Shown here piece by piece: positions 25,196 to 34,376 of a stretch of DNA of 64,000 bases (positions within the stretch are counted from its first letter, which is position 1; the number at the start of each line of letters is the position of its first letter). The position numbers and the translations under genes were made by a program. Source of the DNA: CAYUHJ01 sp964444365 (GTDB lineage: Bacteria > Planctomycetota > Planctomycetia > Gemmatales > Gemmataceae). The stretch spans positions 62,001 through 126,000 of the forward strand of contig CAYUHJ010000001.1 of NCBI GenBank assembly GCA_964444365.1, read 5' to 3'. The notes under the pieces were generated by a model that saw only the letters and a program-made list of their open reading frames with translations, made no database searches and had not been told where the DNA came from.

Positions 25196-25527
25196 GGGGA
25201 GTTGTCGCCCCGCCCGTGACGGTCGAGCCAGGGGGCCACGATGTCACGGGCGTCTTCGAGCAGGTCCGCCTGAGTCGTCGGCTTCCGAACGATCGCCTTG
25301 ACGAACGACACCGCCGGGGCTCCGACATCCTTGGTGACGTACCGCACGACGGCTCCGACGTAGCAGTAGCACGTGTAGATGTTCGTCCACAGTTCCCGTG
25401 ACTCGGCCGTGTGAGCGGTGGTCACCCGCCCGACGGGTTGGAAGGTCGAGCCGCTAGCCGGTGCCTGTGCGGGGGTATTCGTGACCGCGAGACTCAGGAC
25501 GAGCAAGGCGAGTGTGGTCCGGAACAT
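25183..25527 (-). CDS. Small secreted protein, unknown
   Basis: A 114-residue protein with a signal peptide (FRTTLALLVLSLAVTNTPAQA). The mature part has a short Cys-x-Cys (YTCYCYVGAVVRYV) and a charged C-terminus. The start ATG gives a clean signal sequence. The end overlaps xylA by 13 bases on the opposite strand. No family recognised. Confidence 0.6.
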   Translation of the reverse strand: MFRTTLALLVLSLAVTNTPAQAPASGSTFQPVGRVTTAHTAESRELWTNIYTCYCYVGAVVRYVTKDVGAPAVSFVKAIVRKPTTQADLLEDARDIVAPWLDRHGRGDNSPQRK

Positions 25528-25629
25528 GGTGCCGACTCCGTGTATGTCGAGTCCGCAACCCGTGCGGACAGTTGGTGTTCGGGTGCGAGTGACTCGCACG
25601 GATTGAACTGATGCAAAGTCGAGGCCAAA

Positions 25630-26010
25630 ATGGGAAAGCAGCACGCTCCGGCGTTCCTGGCGATCGTTCAGGATGCGAAGTCCCGCGTGAAAGAGTGCGG
25701 GGTCGAGGACGTGAAGCGGCGGCTCGGCGGGGGCGAAACGTTCTTGCTCGTCGACGTGCGGGAAGAGAGCGAATTCGCCGCCGGGCACCTGCCGGGCGCG
25801 GTCCACATCGGGAAGGGCGTCATCGAACGCGACATCGAGCGGAAGGTCCCGGACCCGGCGACGCCGCTGGTGCTCTACTGCGGCGGCGGGTTCCGGTCGG
25901 CGCTCGCCGCCGACGCGGTGCAGAAGATGGGGTACACGAACGTGGTCAGCATGGACGGCGGGTGGACCGCGTGGGTCAAGGCGGGCAACCCGGTGGAAAA
26001 GTCGGCGTGA
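25630..26010 (+). CDS. Rhodanese-like sulfurtransferase
   Basis: A 126-residue single rhodanese domain. LLVDVREESEFAAGHLPGAVHI (about 39-60) is the conserved loop, and the active-site Cys84 lies in YCGGGFRSA, followed by the DGGW ending. It carries sulfur as a persulfide; partners are unknown. It is cytoplasmic, with no signal sequence. It converges with the response regulator gene, with a 12-base gap. Confidence 0.93.
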   Translation: MGKQHAPAFLAIVQDAKSRVKECGVEDVKRRLGGGETFLLVDVREESEFAAGHLPGAVHIGKGVIERDIERKVPDPATPLVLYCGGGFRSALAADAVQKMGYTNVVSMDGGWTAWVKAGNPVEKSA

Positions 26011-26022
26011 CGCCCGCCCGGC

Positions 26023-26742
26023 TCAGTGCCGCTGCACGGCCACGAACAGTTCGGACATCTTGATCCCCAGCGCCAGGCAGATGCGGTACAGCGTCTCGAT
26101 GGAGGCCGAGTTCTTCCCGAGTTCGATCTGGGACAGGTAGCCGAGGGACACCCCGGTCCGGTCGGACATGCCGGCCAGGGTGAGCCCCAGCGCCTTGCGG
26201 CGCTCCCGGATGGCGGCCCCGAGCGCCTCCTTCAGCGCGTCCTCCGTCATCCGGAGCAGGCCCTTCCCCTCCAGGCACTTGACGACGATTTCCCGCAGGT
26301 GGTCGACCTGGAACGGCTTCGTCAGGTAGTCGTAGGTGCGGGCGCGGAGGCAGCTCAGGGCGCTGTCGACGGACGGGTACCCGGTCACGACCACGACGTT
26401 CGCGTCCGGCTGGTTGTCCCGGATCCAGGCGAACACCTGCTCCGGCTCGAGGCCGGGGAGGACGTAGTCCATCACGATCAGGTGGTAGTACCCGCGGGTC
26501 TCGCTGTCGGACTTCCGCGCCAGGGCGGCCTCGACCGCGTGCGGGTCGGACACGGTGTCGATTACGAAGTCCCGGTTGGAGAGCGCCGCCTGAATCACCG
26601 CGCAGGTTCCGGGGTCGTCGTCGAGGATCAGGATGCGGATGTCGCCGCTGCTCTGCAGTTCGTTGAGCGGGGAGAGCGCCTTCGCGGGCCGGCCGGCGGG
26701 GCGGACGGGCTCTTCGAGTACCGGTTCGGTCGCGGTCGTCAT
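26023..26742 (-). CDS. Response regulator: receiver domain fused to XRE-type HTH
   Basis: A 239-residue regulator. After a 33-residue linker the receiver domain has the acidic pair (D41-D43), phospho-acceptor Asp92 in VMDYVLPG, Thr120 in VVTGYP and Lys142 in LTKPF. The output domain (about 175-235) is a Cro/XRE helix-turn-helix: AIRERRKALGLTLAGMSDRT, then VSLGYLSQIELGKNSAS. Most receiver outputs are OmpR, NarL or Fis types, so an XRE output is uncommon. Its start overlaps the kinase stop by 4 bases, so the two are made together. Confidence 0.92.
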   Translation of the reverse strand: MTTATEPVLEEPVRPAGRPAKALSPLNELQSSGDIRILILDDDPGTCAVIQAALSNRDFVIDTVSDPHAVEAALARKSDSETRGYYHLIVMDYVLPGLEPEQVFAWIRDNQPDANVVVVTGYPSVDSALSCLRARTYDYLTKPFQVDHLREIVVKCLEGKGLLRMTEDALKEALGAAIRERRKALGLTLAGMSDRTGVSLGYLSQIELGKNSASIETLYRICLALGIKMSELFVAVQRH

Positions 26743-27908
26743 GGGGAGATTCCTCCGGTGGGCCTGGCGAGGGGGACGACGACCCGGACGAGCAGACCGG
26801 GGCCGCCGTCGGCGGGTTCGATGCGGATGCCGCCGCGGTGGGCGGTCAGGGTCCGAAACACGATGGCGAGCCCGAGCCCGCGGTGGCGGACCTTCGTGGT
26901 GAAAAACGGTTCGGCGAACAACTTCGTCCGGACGTCCGGCTTGACCCCCGGCCCGCGGTCCCGGACCGACACTTCCACGTGCCGCCCGGCTTCGGCCTTG
27001 CCCAGGTACCCGTGGGCGTCCCGGGGGCTGAGGTCGACGACCCCCGCGGTCACGGCCACCGGGCCGGCCGCCGGCGTCGCCTCGACCGCGTTGTCCAGCA
27101 GGTGCCCGAACACGGTGCCGAGCAGGCCGACGTCCATCGCCACGCTCGGGAGCGATTCGGGGAGCGCGATCTCGACCCGAGGCCCGCCCGCCGTGGTGCC
27201 CCGGAGCCGGGCTTCCTCCCGGGCCAGGGCCGCCCCGACCGATCCCGGCTGCGGCCGCGGGATCCCGGACCGGCTGAGCTGGTGCAACTGTTGCGTGAAG
27301 ACCGTCCCGCGGTGCCCGATCTTGGCGATCTCCGCGACGAACTTCGCCGGCTGAGACGCCCGGTCCAGGAGGGGGGCCGTCAGGTCCGAGAATCCGATGA
27401 TTCCCGTCAGGATGTTGTCGAAGTCGTGGGCCAGCCGCCCGGCGATGACCGCCACGTCATCCAGTCGACGGTTCAGGCGATCCGACTCCGAAGCCGCCGG
27501 CCTGAGGCACCGCTCGATCAACCGGGCGGACAGGCTCAAGTAGCTGCATTCGACCTCGGTCCAGGGATCCGCTGTGGGCTTTTCGGCCCACAACAACCCG
27601 TCCGCCCGGTCCGGGAGTCGGATCGCACGGCCGCACGGACCGACCGGGAAAGCGGTCGAAGCGGGGAGCGTTCCACAGGCCTCGGCGACAGCCGCGGGCA
27701 GTTCCGCGAGACTCTGCGTGGTCTCGGGGGTGGCGACGACTACTTGGGTCTGTCGTTCGCTCGGTGCCCACGCCACGCCGGCCGACTGCCAGCCCGAATC
27801 CCGCACCCAATCTCGAAAGCGGGCGCTGAAGGTACCCCCCTCGGACGCCTCGGAAAGCCAGTCGGCCAGGGAGTTCAGGCCGACGGCAAGCGTGCCGTTC
27901 GGTGCCAT
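26739..27908 (-). CDS. Sensor histidine kinase (soluble)
   Basis: A 389-residue kinase without transmembrane segments. The N-terminal 130 residues look like a GAF-type sensor (GRAIRLPDRADGLLWAEK...TEVECSYLSLSARLIERCL). The phospho-acceptor His161 lies in GRLAHDFDNILTGIIGFSDL. ATP-binding boxes follow: LLDNAVEATPA (N), RDRGPGV (G1) and HRGLGLAIV (G2). The start chosen has a gggaggg site 5 bases upstream. It pairs with the XRE-type regulator and is divergent from the TolC-RND operon. Confidence 0.92.
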   Translation of the reverse strand: MAPNGTLAVGLNSLADWLSEASEGGTFSARFRDWVRDSGWQSAGVAWAPSERQTQVVVATPETTQSLAELPAAVAEACGTLPASTAFPVGPCGRAIRLPDRADGLLWAEKPTADPWTEVECSYLSLSARLIERCLRPAASESDRLNRRLDDVAVIAGRLAHDFDNILTGIIGFSDLTAPLLDRASQPAKFVAEIAKIGHRGTVFTQQLHQLSRSGIPRPQPGSVGAALAREEARLRGTTAGGPRVEIALPESLPSVAMDVGLLGTVFGHLLDNAVEATPAAGPVAVTAGVVDLSPRDAHGYLGKAEAGRHVEVSVRDRGPGVKPDVRTKLFAEPFFTTKVRHRGLGLAIVFRTLTAHRGGIRIEPADGGPGLLVRVVVPLARPTGGISP

Positions 27909-28205
27909 GATACCCTCCCACGAAGGGACCACCGGTCATCCGGCCGGCACCTCGCTCATGTCGTGGCTGAAAAAAATGCGTCTCTAGGAAGAGACAATAG
28001 GACGAGCCGGCCCGAAGTCAACCTGTTTTCGCGGTCAAACTCAACCCTTTACCCCAGCGGGAAATTGGATCAAGAATCGAGACGATCTTCTGATCTTGAA
28101 TGGCGGCCGCGAGAACCTCGGCCGCTTTTCGGAATTCCCGGACGAATTACAGTCACTGGGGTCGGAGAACCGATCCAGATTGACACCGTCCCGGAGGAGT
28201 GAGAG
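27909..28205. other. Divergent regulatory gap: kinase versus efflux operon
   Basis: About 300 bases without a gene, with AT-richer stretches at 27970-28060 not found elsewhere nearby. A short inverted repeat GTCTCT-agga-AGAGAC lies at 27980-27995, a possible operator or start-site hairpin. Binding by the XRE-type regulator here is an inference from position only. Confidence 0.4.
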
Positions 28206-29651
28206 GTGACACCGCGCGACCTCGCCATCGCCCTGCTGATTGCCTCCGTCGGGACGACGGTCGCCGCCGAGCCAGCCCTCCCGTTGCCGCCGGCAGGCAA
28301 CTCCGTGCCCGATTCACGGCCGCTGCCGATCACCCTGCCGACAGCCCTCCGGCTCGCGGAAGCCAGTCCGCTCGACATCGCGATCGCCGCCGAACGCCTG
28401 CAAGCGGCCACCGCCCAGTACGACAAAGCCCGCGTGATGTGGCTGCCGAACCTGAACCTCGGCGTGAACTACTTCCGCCACGACGGCCAACTTCAAGACA
28501 TCGTCGGGATCGTGTTCCCGACGAACAAGTCGTCTTTCCTCGTCGGCGGCGGGCCGAGCCTGTCCGTCGGCGTGACCGACGCCGTGTTCGCGCCGCTGGC
28601 CGGGAAGCAACTGGTCAAAGCCCGGCAAGCGGACCTGCAAGCCGCCCGCAACGACACGACCCTCGCCGTCGCGGAAGCGTATTTCACCGTGCAGCAAGCC
28701 CGTGGGGAAGTCGCCGGGGCCGTCGACGCCGCTCGGCGGGCGGACGAACTCGTCGCCCGGACGTCGAAGCTCGCCCCGGCCCTGGCCCCGACCGTCGAGA
28801 TCACCCGCGCTCGGACCGAACTCGCGCACCGCCGGGTGGCCGTCGAAGCCGCCTACGAACGCTGGCAGCTCGCAAGCGCCGACCTCGCCCGGATTCTGCG
28901 GCTCGACCCCACCGCCGTCGTCGAACCGGCCGAAGACCCGCACCTGCGCGTGACGCTCGTCGACCCCATGTTTGGCATCGACGACCTGATTCCCGTTGCC
29001 CTCACGAACCGGCCCGAGCTCGCGGCGCATCAAGCCATCATCCAGGCGACGATTGCCCGCGTTCGCCAGGAAAAAGCCCGGCCGCTGCTGCCGAACATCG
29101 CCCTCCGCGGCGGGGCCGGCGGAACCTCCGGGCTTTCCAGCGGCTACTTCGGCGGCGGGCTCGACTCGGACATCGCGAAGTTCGGCGGGCGGAACACGAT
29201 GGACCTGTCCGCCGTGTGGACGTTCGACAACCTCGGCCTCGGCAACCGGGCCGCCGTCAGGGAACGCGAGGCCGAGAACCGCGTGGCGATGCTCGAACTG
29301 CTGCGCAAGCAAGACCGCGTCGCCGCCGAGGTGACGCAAGCCCTGGCAAGGGTGAAGCGTTCCGCCGTCCGCGTGAAGGAAGCCGAAGCCGGCGTGCGGG
29401 ACGCCGTCGACACCGCCGAGCGGAATCTGACGGGGCTCGGCTCGACCAAGCGGGTTGGCGAACAACTTCTGCTCGTGTTTCGGCCCCAGGAAGCGGTCGC
29501 GTCCGTGGCGGCCCTGGAGCAAGCGTACCGCGATTACTACGCCGCCGTCGCGGACAGCAACCGCGCCCAGTTCCAGCTGTACCGGGCTCTCGGTCACCCG
29601 GCCCAGGGGTTGAACCTGGCAGAGACCCCGAGCGGTTCCCCGCCGCGATAG
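28206..29651 (+). CDS. TolC-family outer-membrane efflux protein
   Basis: A 481-residue protein with a signal peptide (GTG start after a ggaggag-like site) and the family layout: two repeats each starting with a conserved ALRLAEASPLDI or ALTNRPELAAHQ element, then long coiled-coil helices. TolC-type trimers form the outer-membrane channel of tripartite pumps. It is the first gene of an operon with an RND transporter and an adaptor; the usual order places the adaptor first. Confidence 0.92.
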   Translation: MTPRDLAIALLIASVGTTVAAEPALPLPPAGNSVPDSRPLPITLPTALRLAEASPLDIAIAAERLQAATAQYDKARVMWLPNLNLGVNYFRHDGQLQDIVGIVFPTNKSSFLVGGGPSLSVGVTDAVFAPLAGKQLVKARQADLQAARNDTTLAVAEAYFTVQQARGEVAGAVDAARRADELVARTSKLAPALAPTVEITRARTELAHRRVAVEAAYERWQLASADLARILRLDPTAVVEPAEDPHLRVTLVDPMFGIDDLIPVALTNRPELAAHQAIIQATIARVRQEKARPLLPNIALRGGAGGTSGLSSGYFGGGLDSDIAKFGGRNTMDLSAVWTFDNLGLGNRAAVREREAENRVAMLELLRKQDRVAAEVTQALARVKRSAVRVKEAEAGVRDAVDTAERNLTGLGSTKRVGEQLLLVFRPQEAVASVAALEQAYRDYYAAVADSNRAQFQLYRALGHPAQGLNLAETPSGSPPR

Positions 29652-29706
29652 ATCCTTCCTTGTCAAGTCGGCCGCGGGCACGGGGACTGCCTCGACTGGC
29701 CCCGGC

Positions 29707-29712
29707 TACAAT
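29707..29712 (+). promoter_or_regulatory. Candidate -10 box TACAAT, leaderless start
   Basis: TACAAT ends 7 bases before the ATG of the RND gene, so transcription would begin at or next to the start codon. No Shine-Dalgarno site is visible there, which fits a leaderless message. Transcription from the tolC promoter upstream is also possible. Confidence 0.4.
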
Positions 29713-29718
29713 GGCGAC

Positions 29719-32700
29719 ATGAACCCGATCGCCTTCGCGCTACGCCACCCCGTCGTCGTCATCGTCGGTGTGATCGGTCTCGTCTGTGCCGGCGGCCTCG
29801 CCGCGAGCCGGCTCCGGGTGGACATCTTTCCGTCGCTGAACCAGCCCGTGATTTACGTCTGCCAGCCCTACGGCGGCATGGACCCGCAGCAGATGGAAGG
29901 GTTGATCGCGAACTACTACGAGTACCAGATCCTCTACGTGAACGGGATCAAGCACGTCGAGACGAAGAACGCCCAGGGCGTGTGCCTGTGCAAGCTCGTG
30001 TTTCACCCCGGCACGGACATGGGCGTCGCGATGGCCGAGGTCGTCGCCACCACGAACCGCGCGCGGGCGTTCATGCCCCCCGGCACGGTGTCGCCGTTCA
30101 TCACCCGGTTCGACACCGGCAGCGTTCCGGTCGGTTACCTCGTCATGTCGAGCGAGACGAAGACCATCGCGCAGATCCAGGACCAGGCCTTGTTCAAGGT
30201 CCGGCCGATGTTCGCCGCGATCCCCGGCGTCTCCGCCCCGCCGCCGTTCGGGGGCGGCGTCCGGTCGGTCGTCATCCGCGCCGATCCGGAGCGGCTGCGG
30301 GCGTACAACGTGTCGGCGGACGAAGTCGTCCAGGCCCTCGCGACGGGGAACTCGATCAACCCGTCGGGTGCGATCCGGGTGCAAGAGCGGATGCCGATCG
30401 TGCCGACGAATTCCCTCGTCGTGTTGCCCGCGGACCTCGGCGAAATCGAGGTCAAGCACGGCATCTACATGCGCGACGTGGTCAAGCGCGACCCGGTCAC
30501 GGACCGGCCGCTGATCGACGACGCGGCCGACATCCTGACCGGCGCGGCGATCGTCAACGGCCGGCGGGCGGTGTACATCCCCGTGACGAAACGCGCCGAC
30601 GCGAGCACGCTGGCCGTCATCGCCGGGGTCAAGGACAACCTGCCGCAAATGCAGGCGGCCCTGCCCGATGACATCGCGGTGTCACTGGAAATGGACCAGT
30701 CGCCGTACGTCACGAGCGCCCTGAAGAACGTGGCGTTCGAGGCGGCCCTGTCCGCGGTCCTCGTCGGGCTCATGGTGCTTCTCTTCCTCCGCGACTGGCG
30801 GAGCGTCGTCGTCGTCGTGTTGAACATCCCGCTCGCGCTGACCGCCGCCGTCGTCGGCATCTGGCTGAGCGGCCAGACGATCAACCTGATGACCCTCGGC
30901 GGGCTCGCCCTCGCGGTCGGGATCCTCGTCGACGAGTCCACCGTGGAAGTCGAGAACATCCACGCCCAGATGGGCCGCACGAACTCGGTCGCCCTCGCCG
31001 TTCGCCGCGGGAACCAGGACACGGCCGTGCCGCGACTCCTCGCGATGATGTGCATCCTGGCCGTGTTCGTGCCGGCGTTCTTCATGACCGGTGCCGCCCG
31101 CGAACTGTTCGCCCCGCTGGCCCTGACGGTCGGGTTCGCGATGGTCGCGAGCTACGTCCTGTCCAGCACGTTCGTCCCCGTGCTGTGTGTCTGGCTGTTG
31201 AAGCACCGCGTTCACACGGAGCCCTCCGAATCGGGCGTCTTCTCCCGCGTGGTGCGGGGAACCGTCGCGCTGCGCTGGGTCGTCGTGCCGGTGGTGCTCT
31301 TCGGTAGTCTCGCGGCGATCCCGGCGGCGGGCAGTCAGGTCGGCACCGCCATTTTTCCCCAGGTCGACGCGGGGCAGTTCCAGTTCCGGCTGAAGGCCCC
31401 GGCCGGGACGCGGCTGGAGCAGACCGAGGCGATCGCGAACGAGGCCCTCGAAGCGATCAAGCGGGAGGCCGGCCCGGAGAACGTGACGTTCTCGCTGGGC
31501 TACGTCGGGATGGTCCCGACCACGAACCCCGTGCTGAACCTCTACCTCTGGAGCGGCGGCCCGGAGCAGGGGTTGGTCCGCGTCGCCCTCAAGCCGGGGA
31601 AGGTGCCCGTCGAGTCGCTGAAGGCCAAGCTCCGCGAGACGCTGCCGAACCACCTCAAAACGTGGGCCGCGGCGAAGTGGAAGAGCGAGGGCGTCCCGGC
31701 GGACCGGGCCGAGCGGCGGGCCGGTGACATCGCGCTGTCATTCGAGCCGTCGGACATCGTGAATCAGGTCATGAGCTTCGGCTCGCCGACGCCCGTCGAA
31801 GTCGCCGTGTCCGGGCCGAAGATGGCGGACAACCGCGAGTACGCCGAGAAACTGCGGGCCGAACTCGCAAAGGTGCCCGCCCTTCGGGACTTGCAATACA
31901 CGCAATCGCTGAACTACCCGACGGTCGACGTGAAGTTCGACCGCCTCAAGCTCGCCGCGTCCGGCGTCACCGCCGACCAGGCCGCGAAGGCGGTCGCCCC
32001 GTTCACGTGGTCGAGCCGCTTTACCGCCCCGAACTACTGGCGCGACCCCGCCTCCGGCATCGGCTATCAGGTGCAGGTCGAAGTTCCGCAGAACCTCGTG
32101 AAGTCTGTGAAAGATCTGGAAACGATCCCCGTCCCCGCCCCGAGCGGCGAGCCGGTCTTGATCCGCGACATCGCCGAGGTGAAGGACGGCACGATGCCCG
32201 GCGAGATTCACCGCTTCAACATGCGCCGCACGGTCACGCTGCAAGCGAACTTCCAGGGGGACGATCTGGGCAGCGTCGCGAAGCAGGTGCGGGCCGCCAT
32301 CGCCGCCGCGGGCGACCCGCCGAAGGGCGTGCAGGTCGACGTGCGGGGCCAGATCGCACCGCTGGAGGAGCTTTTTTCGGGGCTCGGCTTCGGGCTCATC
32401 GTCGCCGTCGGCGCGATCCTGCTGATGCTGACGGCGTACTTCCAGTCGATCCGGCTCGCGCTGGTGTCGGTCGCCCCGGTTCCGACCGTGCTACTCGGGG
32501 TGCTGACGGCGTTGCTCCTCACCGGGACGACGGTGAACCTGCAATCCTTCATGGGCGCGATCATGTCCGTCGGGGTCGCCACCGCGAACGCGATCCTGCT
32601 GGTGACGTTTGCCGAACGCTCCCGCCTCGCGGGGATGTCCGCCCGCGAAGCCGGCGTCGATGCCGCTCGGTCCCGCGTCCGCCCGATTCTGATGACCAGT

Positions 32701-32937
32701 GCCGCGATGATCGCCGGGATGATCCCGATGGCCCTCGGCGGCGACCAGACCGCCCCGCTCGGCCGGGCCGTCATCGGCGGGTTGTTGGCCTCCACTGTGA
32801 CAACGCTCTTCGCATTGCCGGCGATCTTCGCACTTGTGATGGCCCGCGCCGGCGTCGCATCCGCCTCGCTCGACCCGTTCGACCCGGCGAGCCGCCACCA
32901 CGTTCCCGAGACACATTCGAGGGTTGAGCATGTGTGA
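29719..32937 (+). CDS. RND-family efflux transporter
   Basis: A 1072-residue inner-membrane pump (AcrB/HAE-like). It has twelve helices in two halves; helix 1 starts MNPIAFALRHPVVVIVG. The proton-relay site in helix 4 reads GILVDESTVEVENI: Asp405-Glu406 instead of the usual Asp-Asp. In helix 10, where AcrB has Lys940 (AKNAIL), this protein has Ala956 (TANAIL). Both features appear in a subfamily of HAE transporters and may mean altered coupling. The substrate is unknown. It lies between the TolC and adaptor genes, and its stop overlaps the adaptor's longest possible frame. Confidence 0.93.
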   Translation: MNPIAFALRHPVVVIVGVIGLVCAGGLAASRLRVDIFPSLNQPVIYVCQPYGGMDPQQMEGLIANYYEYQILYVNGIKHVETKNAQGVCLCKLVFHPGTDMGVAMAEVVATTNRARAFMPPGTVSPFITRFDTGSVPVGYLVMSSETKTIAQIQDQALFKVRPMFAAIPGVSAPPPFGGGVRSVVIRADPERLRAYNVSADEVVQALATGNSINPSGAIRVQERMPIVPTNSLVVLPADLGEIEVKHGIYMRDVVKRDPVTDRPLIDDAADILTGAAIVNGRRAVYIPVTKRADASTLAVIAGVKDNLPQMQAALPDDIAVSLEMDQSPYVTSALKNVAFEAALSAVLVGLMVLLFLRDWRSVVVVVLNIPLALTAAVVGIWLSGQTINLMTLGGLALAVGILVDESTVEVENIHAQMGRTNSVALAVRRGNQDTAVPRLLAMMCILAVFVPAFFMTGAARELFAPLALTVGFAMVASYVLSSTFVPVLCVWLLKHRVHTEPSESGVFSRVVRGTVALRWVVVPVVLFGSLAAIPAAGSQVGTAIFPQVDAGQFQFRLKAPAGTRLEQTEAIANEALEAIKREAGPENVTFSLGYVGMVPTTNPVLNLYLWSGGPEQGLVRVALKPGKVPVESLKAKLRETLPNHLKTWAAAKWKSEGVPADRAERRAGDIALSFEPSDIVNQVMSFGSPTPVEVAVSGPKMADNREYAEKLRAELAKVPALRDLQYTQSLNYPTVDVKFDRLKLAASGVTADQAAKAVAPFTWSSRFTAPNYWRDPASGIGYQVQVEVPQNLVKSVKDLETIPVPAPSGEPVLIRDIAEVKDGTMPGEIHRFNMRRTVTLQANFQGDDLGSVAKQVRAAIAAAGDPPKGVQVDVRGQIAPLEELFSGLGFGLIVAVGAILLMLTAYFQSIRLALVSVAPVPTVLLGVLTALLLTGTTVNLQSFMGAIMSVGVATANAILLVTFAERSRLAGMSAREAGVDAARSRVRPILMTSAAMIAGMIPMALGGDQTAPLGRAVIGGLLASTVTTLFALPAIFALVMARAGVASASLDPFDPASRHHVPETHSRVEHV

Positions 32938-32948
32938 TGAGCGTCTTG

Positions 32949-33047
32949 CCCCCTCCCCCTTGAGGGGGGAGGGTTGGGGTGGGGGTGAGAGGCTCACCAC
33001 CCAAGCGACCCCCACCCTCACCCTCCCCCCTCCCAGGGGGAGGGGAC
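32949..33047. repeat. Family B inverted repeat at adaptor gene 5' end
   Basis: Blocks at about 32951-32990 and 33008-33046 are inverted copies of a ccctcccccttgaggggg / gggtgggggtgag unit. The repeat lies between the RND stop and the adaptor domain. Its last ggggagggg can act as a ribosome-binding site for the TTG at 33056, and its sequence is also an open frame continuous with the adaptor. Confidence 0.87.
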
Positions 33048-33055
33048 CAATCCGG

Positions 33056-34366
33056 TTGCTAGCCGTTAAAGTGTTTCTGGTTCTCGGCTGCGCCGGGAAG
33101 CCCGCGCCGCCCCCCGCCGCGGCCCCGGCCGGAACGCCGGTCACGGTCGTTCGCCCCGTGAAGAAGCCGATCACCCGCGTCATCGAGCAACCCGGCACGG
33201 TCGAGCCGACCGAGGAAACCCAGCTCTTCGCAAAACTTCCAGGGTACGTGCAGACGCTCGGGTCAGACGGCGACCGCCGCATCGACATCGGCTGCCGCGT
33301 GACGCGCGGGCAGGAACTCGCCGTCATCGCGATTCCGGAACTGGAGAAGGAAGCGGACCAAAAGGCGTCGCTCGTGAAGCAATCGCGGGCCGAGGTGGTG
33401 CAGGCCAAGAAGTCCCTGGAGGCGGCCGCGGCCGGGGTCGGGCTGGCGGAAGCGACGGTCGCCGAGGCGAAGGCCGGGCTCGGCCGGGCGTCGGCGCTGT
33501 ACAACCGCTGGGAGTCGGAATCGTCGCGGATCGCGGGGCTCGTGCGGTCCGGGGTGATCGACGCCCAGACGCGCGACGAGACGCTGAACCAGTTCCGCGC
33601 CGCCGAGGCAACCCGAGCCGAGGCGACCGCGAAGGTCGCATCCGCGGAAGCCGCCGTGCTGAAGGCGAAGGCCGACCGCGACAAGGCCGTCGCCGACGTG
33701 ACGGCGGCCGAGGCCCGGCAGGAGGTCGCCGAGGCGGAAGTCGCCCGGCTCACGGAGCTGAAGAAGTACACCCGCGTGACCGCCCCGTTCGACGGCGTCG
33801 TCACTCGCCGGGCCGTCAGCACGGGAGATTTCCTGTCCGGCAACGGCAAGGAAGGCATCTTCACCGTGGCCCGGCTCGACCCGGTTCGCGTGGTCGTTCA
33901 GGTTCCGGAAGCGGACGCGGGGTTGGTCGCCGACGGGCTGCCGGTGAAGTTGACTCTGCAAGCACTGGGCGGCCCGGAACTGACCGGGACCGTCGCCCGC
34001 ACGTCTTGGTCGCTGTCCGCCGGGTCGCGGACACTTCGCGCCGAGGTGGACGTGCCCAACCCGGACGGCAAAGTCCGGCCGGGGATGTACGCCTACGCCC
34101 GCATCACCGCGACGTTCCCCGAGGCGTGGGCGGTGCCGGCGGCCGCGGTCGGCAAGGCCGGGGACGACACGATCGTGTACTTCGCGGTGAACGGGAAGGC
34201 CGTGCGAAGCGTCGTGCAACCGCTCCGCGGCGACGGGCAGTTTACGCAACTTCGTCGGTACAAGTCGGCGGGTGCGACGGACTGGACCGACTTCACCGGC
34301 ACGGAAACCCTCGCCACCCCTGCTGCCAGCCTGACCGACGGCGCGACGGTTCCGGCCTCCCCTTGA
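33056..34366 (+). CDS. RND periplasmic adaptor (membrane fusion) lipoprotein
   Basis: A 436-residue adaptor from TTG 33056. The first residues, MLLAVKVFLVLGCAGKPAPP, look like a short lipoprotein signal with a lipobox Cys13. Then come a barrel-sandwich start (TVVRPVKKPITRVIEQPGTVEP), a long coiled-coil hairpin rich in Ala/Glu (about 100-230) and YTRVTAPFDGVVTRR, the second half of the lipoyl-like sandwich. A beta-barrel and membrane-proximal domain follow. The frame is also open upstream through the repeat to 32924, inside the RND gene, so an alternative start there would yield a Pro/Gly-rich N-terminus. Confidence 0.88.
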   Translation: MLAVKVFLVLGCAGKPAPPPAAAPAGTPVTVVRPVKKPITRVIEQPGTVEPTEETQLFAKLPGYVQTLGSDGDRRIDIGCRVTRGQELAVIAIPELEKEADQKASLVKQSRAEVVQAKKSLEAAAAGVGLAEATVAEAKAGLGRASALYNRWESESSRIAGLVRSGVIDAQTRDETLNQFRAAEATRAEATAKVASAEAAVLKAKADRDKAVADVTAAEARQEVAEAEVARLTELKKYTRVTAPFDGVVTRRAVSTGDFLSGNGKEGIFTVARLDPVRVVVQVPEADAGLVADGLPVKLTLQALGGPELTGTVARTSWSLSAGSRTLRAEVDVPNPDGKVRPGMYAYARITATFPEAWAVPAAAVGKAGDDTIVYFAVNGKAVRSVVQPLRGDGQFTQLRRYKSAGATDWTDFTGTETLATPAASLTDGATVPASP

Positions 34367-34376
34367 GCGAACTGCA

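Noticed and set aside
27980..27995. GTCTCTAGGAAGAGAC as a proven operator
   Set aside because: A 6-base inverted repeat can arise by chance; it is only noted within the regulatory gap.
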